64,000 nucleotides of DNA from Acidobacteriota bacterium (GCA_018269075.1 JAFDVJ010000078.1:49228-113227), one strand, 5' to 3'; shown: positions 51,625 through 60,674, counted from the first letter of the stretch. Notes: generated from the letters alone by a model not told the origin. A program made the numbers and translations.

Positions 51625-51843
51625 ATGGCAATTCATCCGAAGCCAATAGAATTTTTCCAATCAAAAGAAGAATATCTACAGATCGACCCGGCTGCCGGAG
51701 ACCGTCTCATTTTCAACTGAAACGGCCCGGTTTTCTTTTGGGAGTCAGTCGAACCGGCTCCGTTGGTGATTGAACGAGATTTACCACCTTTACGAATTTT
51801 CGGAGGGGCTTTCGTCGCGAAAAACACGCAAAGCCGAAAAGCA
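51625..51843 (+). pseudogene. Small ORF interrupted by an in-frame TGA, in frame with proline dehydrogenase
   Basis: ATG 51625 opens MAIHPKPIEFFQSKEEYLQI and reads 31 codons to TGA (51718-51720). The same frame then continues as NGPVFFWESVEPAPLVIERD through about 40 more protein-like codons directly into the proline dehydrogenase ATG at 51844. A TGG-to-TGA change (FNWNGPVFF) is the simplest reading, i.e. a decayed small gene or N-terminal extension. It could also be a genuine 31-residue peptide. The remaining bases 51539-51624 should hold the divergent promoters. Confidence 0.45.
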
Positions 51844-53022
51844 ATGAGCGAATTTAAACTTGATTTTCAGGACATCGAAACGGCGTTCGCGGATAAGTCG
51901 AACGCCGAACTTAAAGAAAAATACCGGCTGTTCAAGATGATGAATTCGCCGGGACTGGTCAGTTTCGGGACGAAGATGACCCAGTTCGCGCTGTCGTGGG
52001 GCCTGCCCGTGTCGGGGTTGATCAAGAGCACGATCTTTCACCAGTTCTGCGGGGGCGAAACGATCGAGGAGTGCCAGAGGACGATCGACAAGCTCGGCGG
52101 CTCGAACATCGGCACGATTCTCGACTACTCGGTCGAGGGCAAGACCGAGGAGGAAGATTTCGAAAACACCAAGGACGAGATCATCAAGACCATCAAACGC
52201 GCCCACGAGGAAAAATACATCCCGTTCGCGGTTTTCAAGGTGAGCGGGATCGCTCCGCTCGGGACGCTCCAGAAAGTCAGCGCCGGCACCGAGCTGACCG
52301 AGAAGGGGAAATGGAAATGGGAGCGGATCCAGTCGCGCGTCGCCGATCTCTGCCAATACGCGCACTCGCTCGACCAGCCGCTCTTTATCGATGCCGAGGA
52401 GACCTGGATTCAAAAGGCGATCGATCTGATGGTCGAACCGGCGATGGAAAAATACAATCAGGAAAGACCGTTGATCTACACGACGATCCAGATGTACCGC
52501 ACCGACGGAATGGACATCCTCCGGGAATCGCACCGGAAGGCCCTGGAAAAGGGCTATTATTACGCCGTCAAGCTTGTTCGCGGCGCGTATATGGAAAAGG
52601 AGCGGGCCCGCGCCGAGGAAATGGGCTATCCCTCGCCGATCCAGCCCGACAAGCCGGCGACCGACCAAAATTACGACGCGGCCGTCGCCTATTGTCTCGA
52701 AAATATCGACACGATCGCGGTCGTCAACGCGACGCATAACGAGCAGAGCACGCAGCAGATGGCCCAGCTGATGGAAAAGAAAAAGATCCCGCGCGACCAC
52801 CCGAACGCAAATTTTTCGCAGCTTTTCGGGATGAGCGACAATCTGACCTACGTGCTCGCGAAAAACGGCTACAATGTCTCGAAATACGTTCCCTACGGAC
52901 CCGTCAAAAGCGCCGTCCCGTATCTGTCGCGGCGGGCGACCGAAAACACTTCGGTGCGGGGAATGATGAGCCGCGAACTCGAGATGATCTACCGCGAATT
53001 GAAGCGCAGAAAGAGCTTGTAG
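51844..53022 (+). CDS. Proline dehydrogenase (monofunctional)
   Basis: 392 residues from ATG 51844 (MSEFKLDFQDIETAFADKS). The FAD-binding barrel has YAVKLVRGAYMEKER, NLTYVLAKNGYNVSKYVPYGP and VPYLSRRATENTSVRG, the signature of the PutA/PRODH family. It oxidises proline to pyrroline-5-carboxylate, passing electrons to quinone. No P5C dehydrogenase gene is in the window. An in-frame open stretch runs upstream to a TGA. A heptamer array begins 2 nt after the stop. Confidence 0.94.
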   Translation: MSEFKLDFQDIETAFADKSNAELKEKYRLFKMMNSPGLVSFGTKMTQFALSWGLPVSGLIKSTIFHQFCGGETIEECQRTIDKLGGSNIGTILDYSVEGKTEEEDFENTKDEIIKTIKRAHEEKYIPFAVFKVSGIAPLGTLQKVSAGTELTEKGKWKWERIQSRVADLCQYAHSLDQPLFIDAEETWIQKAIDLMVEPAMEKYNQERPLIYTTIQMYRTDGMDILRESHRKALEKGYYYAVKLVRGAYMEKERARAEEMGYPSPIQPDKPATDQNYDAAVAYCLENIDTIAVVNATHNEQSTQQMAQLMEKKKIPRDHPNANFSQLFGMSDNLTYVLAKNGYNVSKYVPYGPVKSAVPYLSRRATENTSVRGMMSRELEMIYRELKRRKSL

Positions 53023-53024
53023 GA

Positions 53025-53066
53025 CCGATACCGGATGTCGGATATCGGATGCCGGAAAGCCGACGG
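53025..53066 (+). repeat. Degenerate heptanucleotide array after proline dehydrogenase
   Basis: Six period-7 units (CCGATAC, CGGATGT, CGGATAT, CGGATGC, CGGAAAG, CCGACGG) starting 2 nt after the stop and in the sense orientation of the gene. Confidence 0.8.
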
Positions 53067-53080
53067 TTCAACCCTGAAAT

Positions 53081-53566
53081 ATGTATTGTGCGAAATGCGG
53101 AAACCCCGATCAGGTCGCGGAAAGCTACTGCCGGAAGTGCGGCGTTTATCTGCCGGACTTCGAAAAGAGCCTGAAAAAGACGGCCGGGCCTGAAGACCAT
53201 ATCAAGGTCAACATCGTTTTGAACGGGCTGACGGCGATCGTCAGCCTGGCGCTCGCGGTGACGCTTTACGCGGTTTTTCTGCCGCGCGAGGACACTCCGC
53301 TGGTGATCTATCTGACGGCCGGTTTTCTGACCGCGATGTTTGCCTGGCAGGTGCAGGTCGTCTGGCGCACCATTCTGCTTCGACGCCATTTCCGAAAAAG
53401 AAGCCGCCAAGTCCCGGACGCGTCCGATAACGAAAGCAAGGTTGATCCCGCTTTGAGTTACGAGACCCGCCGCCTGTTGAATGAGGCTGATCCCGCGGAT
53501 CCCGCGAACATCACGCTTGATGAAAGCCGGACGGCCCGGTTCGGCGAAAAAATCCCGCGAAAATAG
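53081..53566 (+). CDS. Zinc-ribbon membrane protein
   Basis: 161 residues. An N-terminal zinc ribbon (MYCAKCGNPDQVAESYCRKCGVYL; two CxxC pairs) is followed by two membrane helices (about 45-68, IVLNGLTAIVSLALAVTLYAVFL, and 74-96) and a charged cytoplasmic tail with Asp/Ala-Pro-rich sequence. I do not recognise a specific family; such zinc-ribbon plus two-helix proteins are common in Acidobacteria. It lies 58 nt after proline dehydrogenase. Confidence 0.8.
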   Translation: MYCAKCGNPDQVAESYCRKCGVYLPDFEKSLKKTAGPEDHIKVNIVLNGLTAIVSLALAVTLYAVFLPREDTPLVIYLTAGFLTAMFAWQVQVVWRTILLRRHFRKRSRQVPDASDNESKVDPALSYETRRLLNEADPADPANITLDESRTARFGEKIPRK

Positions 53567-53896
53567 TCCCGATCGGCCGGGGCCCCGCAAATCGGAAAAG
53601 CGCCGGCGGTCGCCTTTGGGTCCACGCCCTCAACCGAAAACAGCGAAAAAATTCGCGGTTATTTTTCGGTAGAAGTGAAAAAATTCGCGGTAACGATGCC
53701 GGAAATATTTAGTAAAATCCTTTGCTGTGAACAAATAAGCCCGATTTTACGGGGCGCGGGGCGGGTTTTCATTTAATCGGTTAACGCGGCACGGAAGTTG
53801 TATATAAGATTTCCCGACAGCAAAGCTCCGACAGAGTCTTATTGGGGGGTAAGGTTTTGTCAGGAATTGATGCTCGAATTGTTGTTATAGTAATCG
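53567..53896. other. Gene-free stretch with a 15-bp direct repeat
   Basis: GAAAAAATTCGCGGT occurs at 53645-53659 and 53677-53691 (32-bp spacing). Further on, TATATAAG near 53800 resembles a -10 element, and a GGGGGGTAAGG stretch precedes a short open frame running into a terminator at 53897. I see no recognisable gene. It may encode a small RNA. Confidence 0.4.
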
Positions 53897-53937
53897 AAAA
53901 TATCGGAGACAATCACTCGTCTCCGATATTTTTTTTT
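53897..53937 (+). terminator. Strong orphan Rho-independent terminator
   Basis: AAATATCGGAGAC (53897-53909) pairs perfectly with GTCTCCGATATTT (53918-53930), followed by a run of T on the plus strand. The nearest plus-strand gene ends 330 nt upstream. The minus-strand side has only four T, so it may weakly serve the convergent gene at 53950. Confidence 0.85.
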
Positions 53938-53949
53938 CTGTCCGGGCGT

Positions 53950-54309
53950 TCAGCGCAGTCCGAGCATCAGCCGGATCGAACGGTCGGAAACCTCGGCGGC
54001 CGGGTTTTCCCGCCAGATTTTCAGCGGTTTAAGTTCATCCCCGGTCAGCGGCCGGTTGGTCATCCGGGCCGTTTGCGTGGCTTCGAAAGCCCGGTTGGTG
54101 AGCGCGACGTGCGGCAGACTGATGGTCAGAGTCGCCCCGTCAACGAGCGCCGCGTCGGCCGTTTCGATATCGAAAAAGAGCTCGTTATAGGCGGCCAGAT
54201 GCCAGACCCGCTCGCCGCCGGTCTCCTCGATTTCCAAAATTCTTAAAAGGCCGTAACCGCTTTCGATCTGAAAAATAAGATAATCTCCGGCCTGAAAATT
54301 CTGCGACAT
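53950..54309 (-). CDS. Hypothetical protein
   Basis: 119 residues starting MSQNFQAGDYLIFQIESGYGLLRILEIEE. The N-terminal half looks like a small beta barrel (GDYLIFQ, VWHLAAYNELF), and the middle has SLPHVALTNRAFEATQ. Soluble, no signal peptide. I do not recognise the family. It lies 72 nt downstream of the FHA gene on the same strand and may be the last gene of the kinase/FHA group. Confidence 0.7.
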   Translation of the reverse strand: MSQNFQAGDYLIFQIESGYGLLRILEIEETGGERVWHLAAYNELFFDIETADAALVDGATLTISLPHVALTNRAFEATQTARMTNRPLTGDELKPLKIWRENPAAEVSDRSIRLMLGLR

Positions 54310-54381
54310 AATGATTTAAATCTTAACACACCGGCCGCCCCGGCGTCCCGGAACGATAAGTTTGGGCGAATACTTTACCGT

Positions 54382-55311
54382 TCAAACTCTCAGTTTGAAA
54401 GTGAAGTCGAAGATCCGGATCTCGTCGCCCGGAAGTAACGCGGCTTCGGTCGGAAAGCCTTCTTTGCCGCCCGAAATGACCGTGTCTCCGACTTTCGTGA
54501 TGTTTTTATGAAGCGAGGCCACCGTAATTTCGGATTTCGATTTGTAGCGGATCGAAGCGTGCAGCCGGCTGATCTGTTTATTGCCGGTTTTCAAACGAAT
54601 GTTGGCGGCCTGATCGTTCGTCTCGCGACCGATCGTGATGTGGTTTTTCAAAATCGGAAAATCCTCGAGTTTTCGGCCGTCATTCCAGATTTCGAGGTAA
54701 TAAAGCGGTTCGAAATCGATCACGTCGTCGGCGTCGATCGTCCCGGTCGTCATATCGACCGTTCCGTCCGGATCGAAACCGGCGAATCGCTTAACCGCAT
54801 CCGCGTCAGCGGAACTTACCTGCTCGATGGTCGGCGGCAAATCGATTTTGACGGTTTTCGGCAGCTCATAGGTTCGGTTGAATGGGTTTAGGTCGAATTT
54901 ACCGAGTTCGATGGTGGCCTGCAGGTCATCGGAGTTTCTGACGTCGATTTCGTCGTCCGGCAGCGTGCCGTCGTGGTGAATGCGGACTTCGATCTTATCG
55001 GTCGTCAACTGATTGTCGCCGGCCAGCTCGCGGGCCTTGAGCAGAATGATTTCACGGAGCTTTTTTTCCAGAAACTTTTTCTCCGAATCGAGCAGGCTGT
55101 TGAAATCGGCCGTGTTCAGAAAGACGTTGTAAACGCCGGGCAGATACATCTCGCCGCCGACCCGGATGATTTTTTTGTCGAGAGCTTTTTGTTTGATGTT
55201 ATCCAGCAAACGCTGCAGGCGTTTTTCCGATTCGGTCGGTTCGATCGCGACCGGCTTGATGATTTCCTCGTTTTTTTCGTTGTCGATCCAGTCTTTAATT
55301 TTCTTCAGCAT
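54382..55311 (-). CDS. DUF3662 (FhaA-like) protein with C-terminal FHA domain
   Basis: 309 residues. The N-terminal part (about 25-135: IIRVGGEMYLPGVYNVFLN...EKKLREIILLKARELAG) resembles DUF3662 of actinobacterial FhaA. The C-terminal FHA domain (about 215-309) has HITIGRETNDQAANIRL, ISRLHASIRYKSK and a final FDFTFKLRV. FHA domains bind phosphothreonine, usually on a nearby kinase. The kinase gene is immediately upstream on the same strand (180 nt), so this is probably its reader or substrate. Confidence 0.85.
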   Translation of the reverse strand: MLKKIKDWIDNEKNEEIIKPVAIEPTESEKRLQRLLDNIKQKALDKKIIRVGGEMYLPGVYNVFLNTADFNSLLDSEKKFLEKKLREIILLKARELAGDNQLTTDKIEVRIHHDGTLPDDEIDVRNSDDLQATIELGKFDLNPFNRTYELPKTVKIDLPPTIEQVSSADADAVKRFAGFDPDGTVDMTTGTIDADDVIDFEPLYYLEIWNDGRKLEDFPILKNHITIGRETNDQAANIRLKTGNKQISRLHASIRYKSKSEITVASLHKNITKVGDTVISGGKEGFPTEAALLPGDEIRIFDFTFKLRV

Positions 55312-55491
55312 ATTCTAATTTTGTTAACCCGTCCTCGGATTGGTGTTTGAAATCCGTCGAGAAACCGGATTAGATGAACTCGAATTGATGTTCGATCCGG
55401 TCCCGGAATTTCCCTTAAAACCTTCCAGCTATTGTTTCACAACCGATGCTTCGTTTGAATTCGGCTGCCTCGGGCTTATACGTACAGGATT

Positions 55492-57540
55492 TTAGTTAAT
55501 TGTTTGCGGTTGGGCCATAGCATCGATCGATTTTCGAAGATCGGTTCTGATGGACTCGAAATCAAGCGATATCGCTTTATATTCCTTTTCTTTTTTCAAA
55601 AACTCAAGGAAGTATTTTTCGGCCAGATTTTTGTCTTTATAAGGGTTTTCCTTATCTGAGTAAAAGAAAACCAGTTTTTCCGCCTTCAGCGTCGAATCGC
55701 CGGCAACTTCGTCGAAAAATTTTCGGGCTTTATCGAAGTCGCGCTTACTATTGTTCTTTTCCATATAAAGAATGCCCAGATTCAGGCTCGCGCCACAATC
55801 GGGGCGCTTGTTGCAGAGCTCGTAAAATTCGGCGGCCGTTTCGTAATTGCCCAATTTGTCGTTTGAATAACCGAGTCCGAAAAGAGCCTTCGCATTGTTC
55901 TTGTCGAGCTGGTTGATCACCCGATTGTAATATTCGATCGCCTTGGTCTGGTTGAGTCCGTCCTTGTATTTATAGCGATAGATATCGGCCAGATTATTGA
56001 ATAATTCGGGATCTTCGGGAAATTCGGCGAGCGCCTGTTCATATATCCCGATGGCGCATTGGAAATTCTTATTATTCGAGCATTCGTCGGCCATCCGTTT
56101 TAATTTCGAGTTCTGCAGACCTTTTTCCAGATAAGCCGCGATCCCCAGAAGCGCGGTGATGAAAACACAGACGCCCAGCGCGATCAGCCAGGATTTTTTT
56201 TGCCCGGCGGACTGGATTGCGAGCCGGCGGGTTTCCTCGTTCTTAAGACGCTTTTCATATTGTTTGGATTTTTCGGACTTCTCGTTTATTACTTTATCTT
56301 TTTGAACGATCAGGTCATTCAGTTTCTCGGCTTTCCGGATCAAGTCCTCTTTTTCCCGCTGGTTCTTTTCGGCCACCGCCTCGAGGTCGGTAATTTTATC
56401 GCGATAGGCTTTCAACTGTTTCCTGAAACCGAGATTTTCCTGTCGATCCGTCTGGTTGTGTTTTTCAAGCTCGGCGATCTTCGTCGTCCAGGATTCGATC
56501 TCCCTTTGGAGAGCCGCTTTTTCATCTTCGAACTTTTCGCGTTCTTTTTCGATATAGCTTTGCGACCCGAGTTTGATGATCTTCGACCGGAGTTCTTTTA
56601 TTTCTTCGTCCCGGTTTTGGATCTTCCGGAAGGCTTCGGAAGTTTCGTTTTCGAGCTGCTCTTCGAGAATCCGGTTCATTTCGCGGAGCGAATTAAATTC
56701 CTGTTCGTATTGCCGTCGGAAATCGGCCTCGATGGTTTCCTGAGCCCGAACGACCGTGCGTTTCTCGAAGCGGCTGCGCTCGATCGTCCGTAAGGCCCGG
56801 AGCATCCCGTCGGCGGTTTGAAATCTGCCGTTCGGCTCTTTATTGAAGGCCTTATTGAAGAAATCGATCAAATCCCGGGGGAAATCATCGGGATAGAAAA
56901 CCTCGGTGTAATTGACCAGCGAGCCGAGCGAGAAGGGCATTTCGCCGGTCAGCAGCCGGTAAAAGGTGACGGCGATCGCCCATAAATCATTTGCCGGGTG
57001 CCTGATAAAGTCGATGTGCTGATTGATTAGCTCGGGTGAGGAGTAAAGTATGGTGCCGATCCCGCGGGTCGTGCTGTGGGTCAGGTCGAGGTCCCGGGCG
57101 AGCCCGAAATCGCATAAACAGGGGACGCCGTTCCTGAGCAGAATGTTGTCCGGTTTGATGTCGCGGTGGACGATGTTCAGATTATGGAGATGGCGGACGC
57201 CTTCGAGGATCTCGAGAATCGTAACGATCGTTTCTTCACCGAACGGCGATTGGGCGCTCAACGCCCCGCCGTCGGCGTAATCGGTGACGAGCACATATTT
57301 GCCGCTTTTGATAAGCGCCTCGTGGATCTTGAGAATATTTGGATGGTCGCCCGCTTTTTTCCAGGTTTCCTTTTCCTTGTTAAACGCCTCGATATCGAAG
57401 CCGGTCCCATCCTTCCTGTTTCGGAGAAACTTCAAAGCGTAAGGTTGTTGGTCCTTCGTTCCGAGATAGACTTCGCCGTAGGTTCCGCTACCCAGAAACT
57501 CTTCGATCCTGTAATCGTCGAAATGATCACCGATATTCAT
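55492..57540 (-). CDS. Ser/Thr protein kinase with coiled coil, membrane helix and TPR region
   Basis: 682 residues. The kinase domain (about 8-265) has GSGTYGEVYLG, the YALKFLR lysine, HRDIKPDNILL, DFGLARDLD and SSPELINQ. A long charged coiled coil (about 275-445) is followed by one membrane helix (about 447-469, SWLIALGVCVFITALLGIAAYL) and Sel1/TPR-like helical repeats (CAIGIYEQALAEFPEDPELFNNLADIYRYK, KALFGLGYSNDKLGNYETAAEFYELC). The kinase and coil are cytoplasmic, the TPRs outside. It precedes the DUF3662-FHA gene, as in phospho-signalling pairs. Confidence 0.9.
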   Translation of the reverse strand: MNIGDHFDDYRIEEFLGSGTYGEVYLGTKDQQPYALKFLRNRKDGTGFDIEAFNKEKETWKKAGDHPNILKIHEALIKSGKYVLVTDYADGGALSAQSPFGEETIVTILEILEGVRHLHNLNIVHRDIKPDNILLRNGVPCLCDFGLARDLDLTHSTTRGIGTILYSSPELINQHIDFIRHPANDLWAIAVTFYRLLTGEMPFSLGSLVNYTEVFYPDDFPRDLIDFFNKAFNKEPNGRFQTADGMLRALRTIERSRFEKRTVVRAQETIEADFRRQYEQEFNSLREMNRILEEQLENETSEAFRKIQNRDEEIKELRSKIIKLGSQSYIEKEREKFEDEKAALQREIESWTTKIAELEKHNQTDRQENLGFRKQLKAYRDKITDLEAVAEKNQREKEDLIRKAEKLNDLIVQKDKVINEKSEKSKQYEKRLKNEETRRLAIQSAGQKKSWLIALGVCVFITALLGIAAYLEKGLQNSKLKRMADECSNNKNFQCAIGIYEQALAEFPEDPELFNNLADIYRYKYKDGLNQTKAIEYYNRVINQLDKNNAKALFGLGYSNDKLGNYETAAEFYELCNKRPDCGASLNLGILYMEKNNSKRDFDKARKFFDEVAGDSTLKAEKLVFFYSDKENPYKDKNLAEKYFLEFLKKEKEYKAISLDFESIRTDLRKSIDAMAQPQTIN

Positions 57541-57916
57541 AGGGCTGAATTCACGAAAAGACCGTCAGGGATGCCTTCCAGAAGCGATAAACAACCAGCG
57601 ATCGGGGCACTAATTCGCAACATTTCAGGTAGTTAGATGAATTACTCTGTTTTGGGCTTCGGTCTTTCGGTAGCTTACTACTGTTTAAGTTGAAAATTCA
57701 AGTAATAGTTGTCGAGACACCGGCCGGCCGCCGCCTGCGCCCGCCAAACGGGGATAAAATTCTCATCGCGGCTGCCGTGAAGACCGCGGCCGGGCCAAAA
57801 TACCGGTCTTCGGCGTAAAAGCCGGGAAAACCGGCGGAAAAGCGGCGGCCGGGGACTTTCGGGTTTGGTATTTATTGGTTAGAATGGTTCGGGAGACCCG
57901 AAAATATCGGTAAGGT
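57541..57916. other. Gene-free divergent promoter region
   Basis: 376 bases between the kinase gene and the divergent secreted-protein gene. A short AT-rich palindromic word (AAGTTGAAAATTCAA) lies near 57688, and GGCCGG-rich segments occupy 57722-57850. No ORF or terminator is convincing. Confidence 0.4.
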
Positions 57917-58723
57917 ATGAAAATCCAACGAATTCTGAACGTCTGCGTCTGGTCGGCGCTTTTGCTTTCGGCGGTCGCGGCCGCGAGCGCCCAGAAGCCC
58001 GTCAAATGGACGGGCGAATGGTCGATCACCTCGCGCTACCGGCCCGCCGGCCTGAAGATCAAACCCGCCGGCAAGGGAAAATTCCGGTTCAAGATCGAGG
58101 CGATGAGCGGCGCCAATATGGGCGAGATCGAGGGCCTCGCGACCGTCAGGGGCCGGCAGGCTTTTTTCGATGATCGCAAGTTCGCTAAAAAGAAGGCCGA
58201 CGCCTACGGCTGTCAGCTGACCTTTACCAACAAGGGATCGCTGATAACCGTCGACCAGAATCCCGAATGCCGGTCCTACGCCGGGATGAACGTTTATTTC
58301 GGCGGCGATTACCTCGTCGGCAAACCGCGCAAATACACCGAGACCTTCGTCGAGCTGGACGTTTTTCCGAACGCCCGGATCGAACAGCGGTTCCGCGAGC
58401 TGACGAAAAAGGATTACGACACTTTTCTCGACGCTTTTCACCAGATCTACACGATGGACGACCTCGACAAATTCGGGGCGAAGGTTTATTCGGGCTGCGT
58501 CGAGGGGATCTGCCCGTGGTTTACCGCCATCATAATGTACGACCCGAAAGGCAGCTTTTGGGCGGCCGTCCTGCACGATGAAGACGGCCAGCCGCAGTCC
58601 GTCCGTTACTACACCAACGTCGCCGGCTGGAAGACCAAACTGCCGAAATCGATCATCAAATGGGTCGACGATTTAAGAGAACACAACGACGAGCTGAAAG
58701 TCACGTTTATGAACGGCAAATAA
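57917..58723 (+). CDS. Secreted hypothetical protein
   Basis: 268 residues with a signal peptide ending near ASA-Q (LNVCVWSALLLSAVAAASAQ). The first mature part is a small beta barrel (WTGEWSITSRYRPAGLKIKPAGKGKFRFKIEA), the rest is mixed with four Cys (YGCQLTF, PECRSYAG, SGCVEGICPWF) that may form disulfides. I do not recognise the family. Likely periplasmic. A heptamer array starts 10 nt after the stop. Confidence 0.8.
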   Translation: MKIQRILNVCVWSALLLSAVAAASAQKPVKWTGEWSITSRYRPAGLKIKPAGKGKFRFKIEAMSGANMGEIEGLATVRGRQAFFDDRKFAKKKADAYGCQLTFTNKGSLITVDQNPECRSYAGMNVYFGGDYLVGKPRKYTETFVELDVFPNARIEQRFRELTKKDYDTFLDAFHQIYTMDDLDKFGAKVYSGCVEGICPWFTAIIMYDPKGSFWAAVLHDEDGQPQSVRYYTNVAGWKTKLPKSIIKWVDDLREHNDELKVTFMNGK

Positions 58724-58732
58724 AGACCGAAC

Positions 58733-58767
58733 GGATGGCGGATGGCGGATGGCGGATGGCGGATGGC
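58733..58767 (+). repeat. Heptanucleotide array (GGATGGC x5)
   Basis: Five exact copies of GGATGGC starting 10 nt after the secreted-protein stop, sense orientation. Each unit contains ATGG, so ORF finders open false starts here. The rest of the gap to 59090 is GC-rich and shows no separate gene. Confidence 0.9.
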
Positions 58768-59090
58768 GCGGAACAAAGGCCCGTCCGGTGACGACGGCCG
58801 AAACCGGGCGGAGGGCTGTTTGTCGGCTGCCGGTTACGGCGGGTCAGGGGGAACTGCGGGCGAGGGAAGCGATCCCGGACGGTCTCGAAATCCGGTCAAC
58901 CAGGGGCTCGACGACCGGGGAACGAAGGCTCGAAATCGTAATCCCGAAAATATTCGGAGCGAGAGCCGCAATCGCTTTGAAAACCGCCGGGGCGAAGAAG
59001 AGGCGGCCCTCAATCGAAGGCCGTCCGTTTCGGGGATGTGCCCGAAGGTCAGAAAATGCCGGAGAATCCGGCTTTAGCAACATCAAGAAA

Positions 59091-59546
59091 ATGGAAAACA
59101 AACTGGATTACGAGGAAATGCTGCGGGTCGCAATCGATGAGGCGCGGCAGGGGCTGGCCGAGGGCGGCATCCCGATCGGCGCGGCGCTGTTCGACCGGAC
59201 GGGCAGGCTGCTCGGGCGCGGACATAACCGCCGCGTGCAGGAAAACGACCCGTCGGTCCACGGCGAGACCGACGCTTTCCGCAAGGCCGGCCGCCAGCGC
59301 ACGTATCGCGACAAGATCATGGTGACGACGCTCGCGCCCTGCTGGTACTGTTCGGGCCTCGTCCGGCAGTTCGGCATCGGGACGGTCGTCGTCGGCGAAT
59401 CGGTCAACTTCGAGGGCGGCATCGACTGGCTCCGGGAAAACGGCGTCGAGGTGATCGACCTCGGTTCAAAGGAATGCGCCGAAATGCTGAAAGCCTACAC
59501 CGACGCCAATCCCGAGGTCTGGAACGAGGACATCGGCGAGGACTGA
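59091..59546 (+). CDS. Cytosine deaminase-like nucleoside deaminase
   Basis: 151 residues from ATG 59091. Zinc and catalytic motifs are HGETDAF (His and Glu) and APCWYCSGL (PCxxC). The following IGTVVVGESVNFEGGIDWLRENGVEVIDL resembles yeast-type cytosine deaminase rather than tRNA deaminase TadA. It hydrolyses the amino group of cytosine or a related base. An in-frame open extension back to 58749 reads through a heptamer array and looks non-coding, so it is not used. It is followed at 1 nt by the glycosyltransferase gene. Confidence 0.9.
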   Translation: MENKLDYEEMLRVAIDEARQGLAEGGIPIGAALFDRTGRLLGRGHNRRVQENDPSVHGETDAFRKAGRQRTYRDKIMVTTLAPCWYCSGLVRQFGIGTVVVGESVNFEGGIDWLRENGVEVIDLGSKECAEMLKAYTDANPEVWNEDIGED

Positions 59547-59547
59547 A

Positions 59548-60537
59548 TTGGCGGAACCGAAGCCTCATCACGCGGTCGAACCGGAGACCGCGCCGACGGT
59601 CGCCGTGGCGATCGTCACGTGGAACAGCGCGGGCGAGATCCGCGCCTGTCTCGATGGCCTGCGCGGGCTGCCCGAAAACTGGGAAGTCTGGGTCGTCGAC
59701 AACGCCTCGGCCGACGCGACGGCGGCGATCGTCCGCGATGAGTTTCCGTTCGTCCGGCTCGTCGTCAACACCGATAACCGCGGCTTCGCGGCCGCCGGCA
59801 ATCAGGTGATCGCCGCGACCGCCGCCGATTACGTGCTGCTGCTCAACCCCGACACCGAAACCGGCCCCGGGGATCTGGCGAAAGCGCTCGGGATCATCGA
59901 AACCGACCCGCAAATCGGTCTGCTCGGCGTCCGTTTATGCAATCCTGACGGCAGTCTTCAGCGATCGTGCTTTCATTTTCCGACCGTCGTGAAGAATTTC
60001 GTCGACAATTTCGGTCTGTTTCGGCTCTATGCGCCCGAACGAGCGGCGGAGCTTTTCGCGGGCGATTTCTTCGATCATCTTTCGGCGCGCGATGTCGACT
60101 GGGTGATGGGCGCGTTTATGCTCGTGCGGCGGGCGGCGATCGACCGGGCGGGGCCGATCCCCGAAGACTACTTTATGTTCGCCGAGGATATGGATTTCTG
60201 CCGGCGGATCGCCGACTCCGGTTATGTTATTCGCTTTTCGCCCGAGCCGGTCGTCAAACATCAGCTCAACCGGAGCGCCGGTCAGCGCCCGGCCGCGTGG
60301 CGGATCGAGCGCACGACCCTCAGCAAGCATCTCTTCGCCTTCAAGAATTACGGGATTCTGAAGGGCCGGCTGATCCAGCTCACCGATCTGGCCGGCATCT
60401 GCTACCGGATCCTGCGCGTGCGGCGGCGGGAACCGGATTCGCCCGCGCTCGCCGAATGGCGGGCCTACCGCCGCGTGATTATCCGGGCCTGTCTGATGTC
60501 GAAACGGGCGATCGCCGCCCGGCTCAGGGAAAGATGA
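59548..60537 (+). CDS. GT2 family glycosyltransferase
   Basis: 329 residues from a TTG start immediately after the deaminase stop. The GT-A fold is shown by VAVAIVTWNSAGEIRACLDGL, VWVVDNASADAT, NRGFAAAGNQ, LLLNPDTE (DxD-like) and DVDWVMGAFMLVRRAAIDRAG...FMFAEDMDFCRRI, the pattern of WbbL-like rhamnosyltransferases. The C terminus is basic and helical. It transfers a sugar from a nucleotide donor, probably in cell-surface glycan synthesis. Confidence 0.9.
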   Translation: MAEPKPHHAVEPETAPTVAVAIVTWNSAGEIRACLDGLRGLPENWEVWVVDNASADATAAIVRDEFPFVRLVVNTDNRGFAAAGNQVIAATAADYVLLLNPDTETGPGDLAKALGIIETDPQIGLLGVRLCNPDGSLQRSCFHFPTVVKNFVDNFGLFRLYAPERAAELFAGDFFDHLSARDVDWVMGAFMLVRRAAIDRAGPIPEDYFMFAEDMDFCRRIADSGYVIRFSPEPVVKHQLNRSAGQRPAAWRIERTTLSKHLFAFKNYGILKGRLIQLTDLAGICYRILRVRRREPDSPALAEWRAYRRVIIRACLMSKRAIAARLRER

Positions 60538-60609
60538 CGGTAAACCGGTTTTATTAGCGGGCCTTTTGCCCCAAAAAACAAAATCTTACAAATTTGACCT
60601 CGGCCGAAG

Positions 60610-60646
60610 TGATAAGCAAAAATGATTTTGCTATCATTTTATTTTT
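60610..60646 (+). terminator. Hairpin with T-rich tail between GT2 and thiolase genes
   Basis: TGATA-A-GCAAAA pairs with TTTTGCTATCA (one bulge) at 60610-60635, followed by TTTTATTTTT. It may end the GT2 transcript or act as an operator for the thiolase, whose start is 40 nt on. Confidence 0.5.
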
Positions 60647-60674
60647 AAATCATCAGCAAAAGGAAATCTATCAT

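Noticed and set aside
58749..59090. In-frame extension of the deaminase gene to a 265-residue protein
   Set aside because: The extension starts inside the GGATGGC array, is Arg-rich without any fold signal, and the deaminase family begins at the ATG at 59091.
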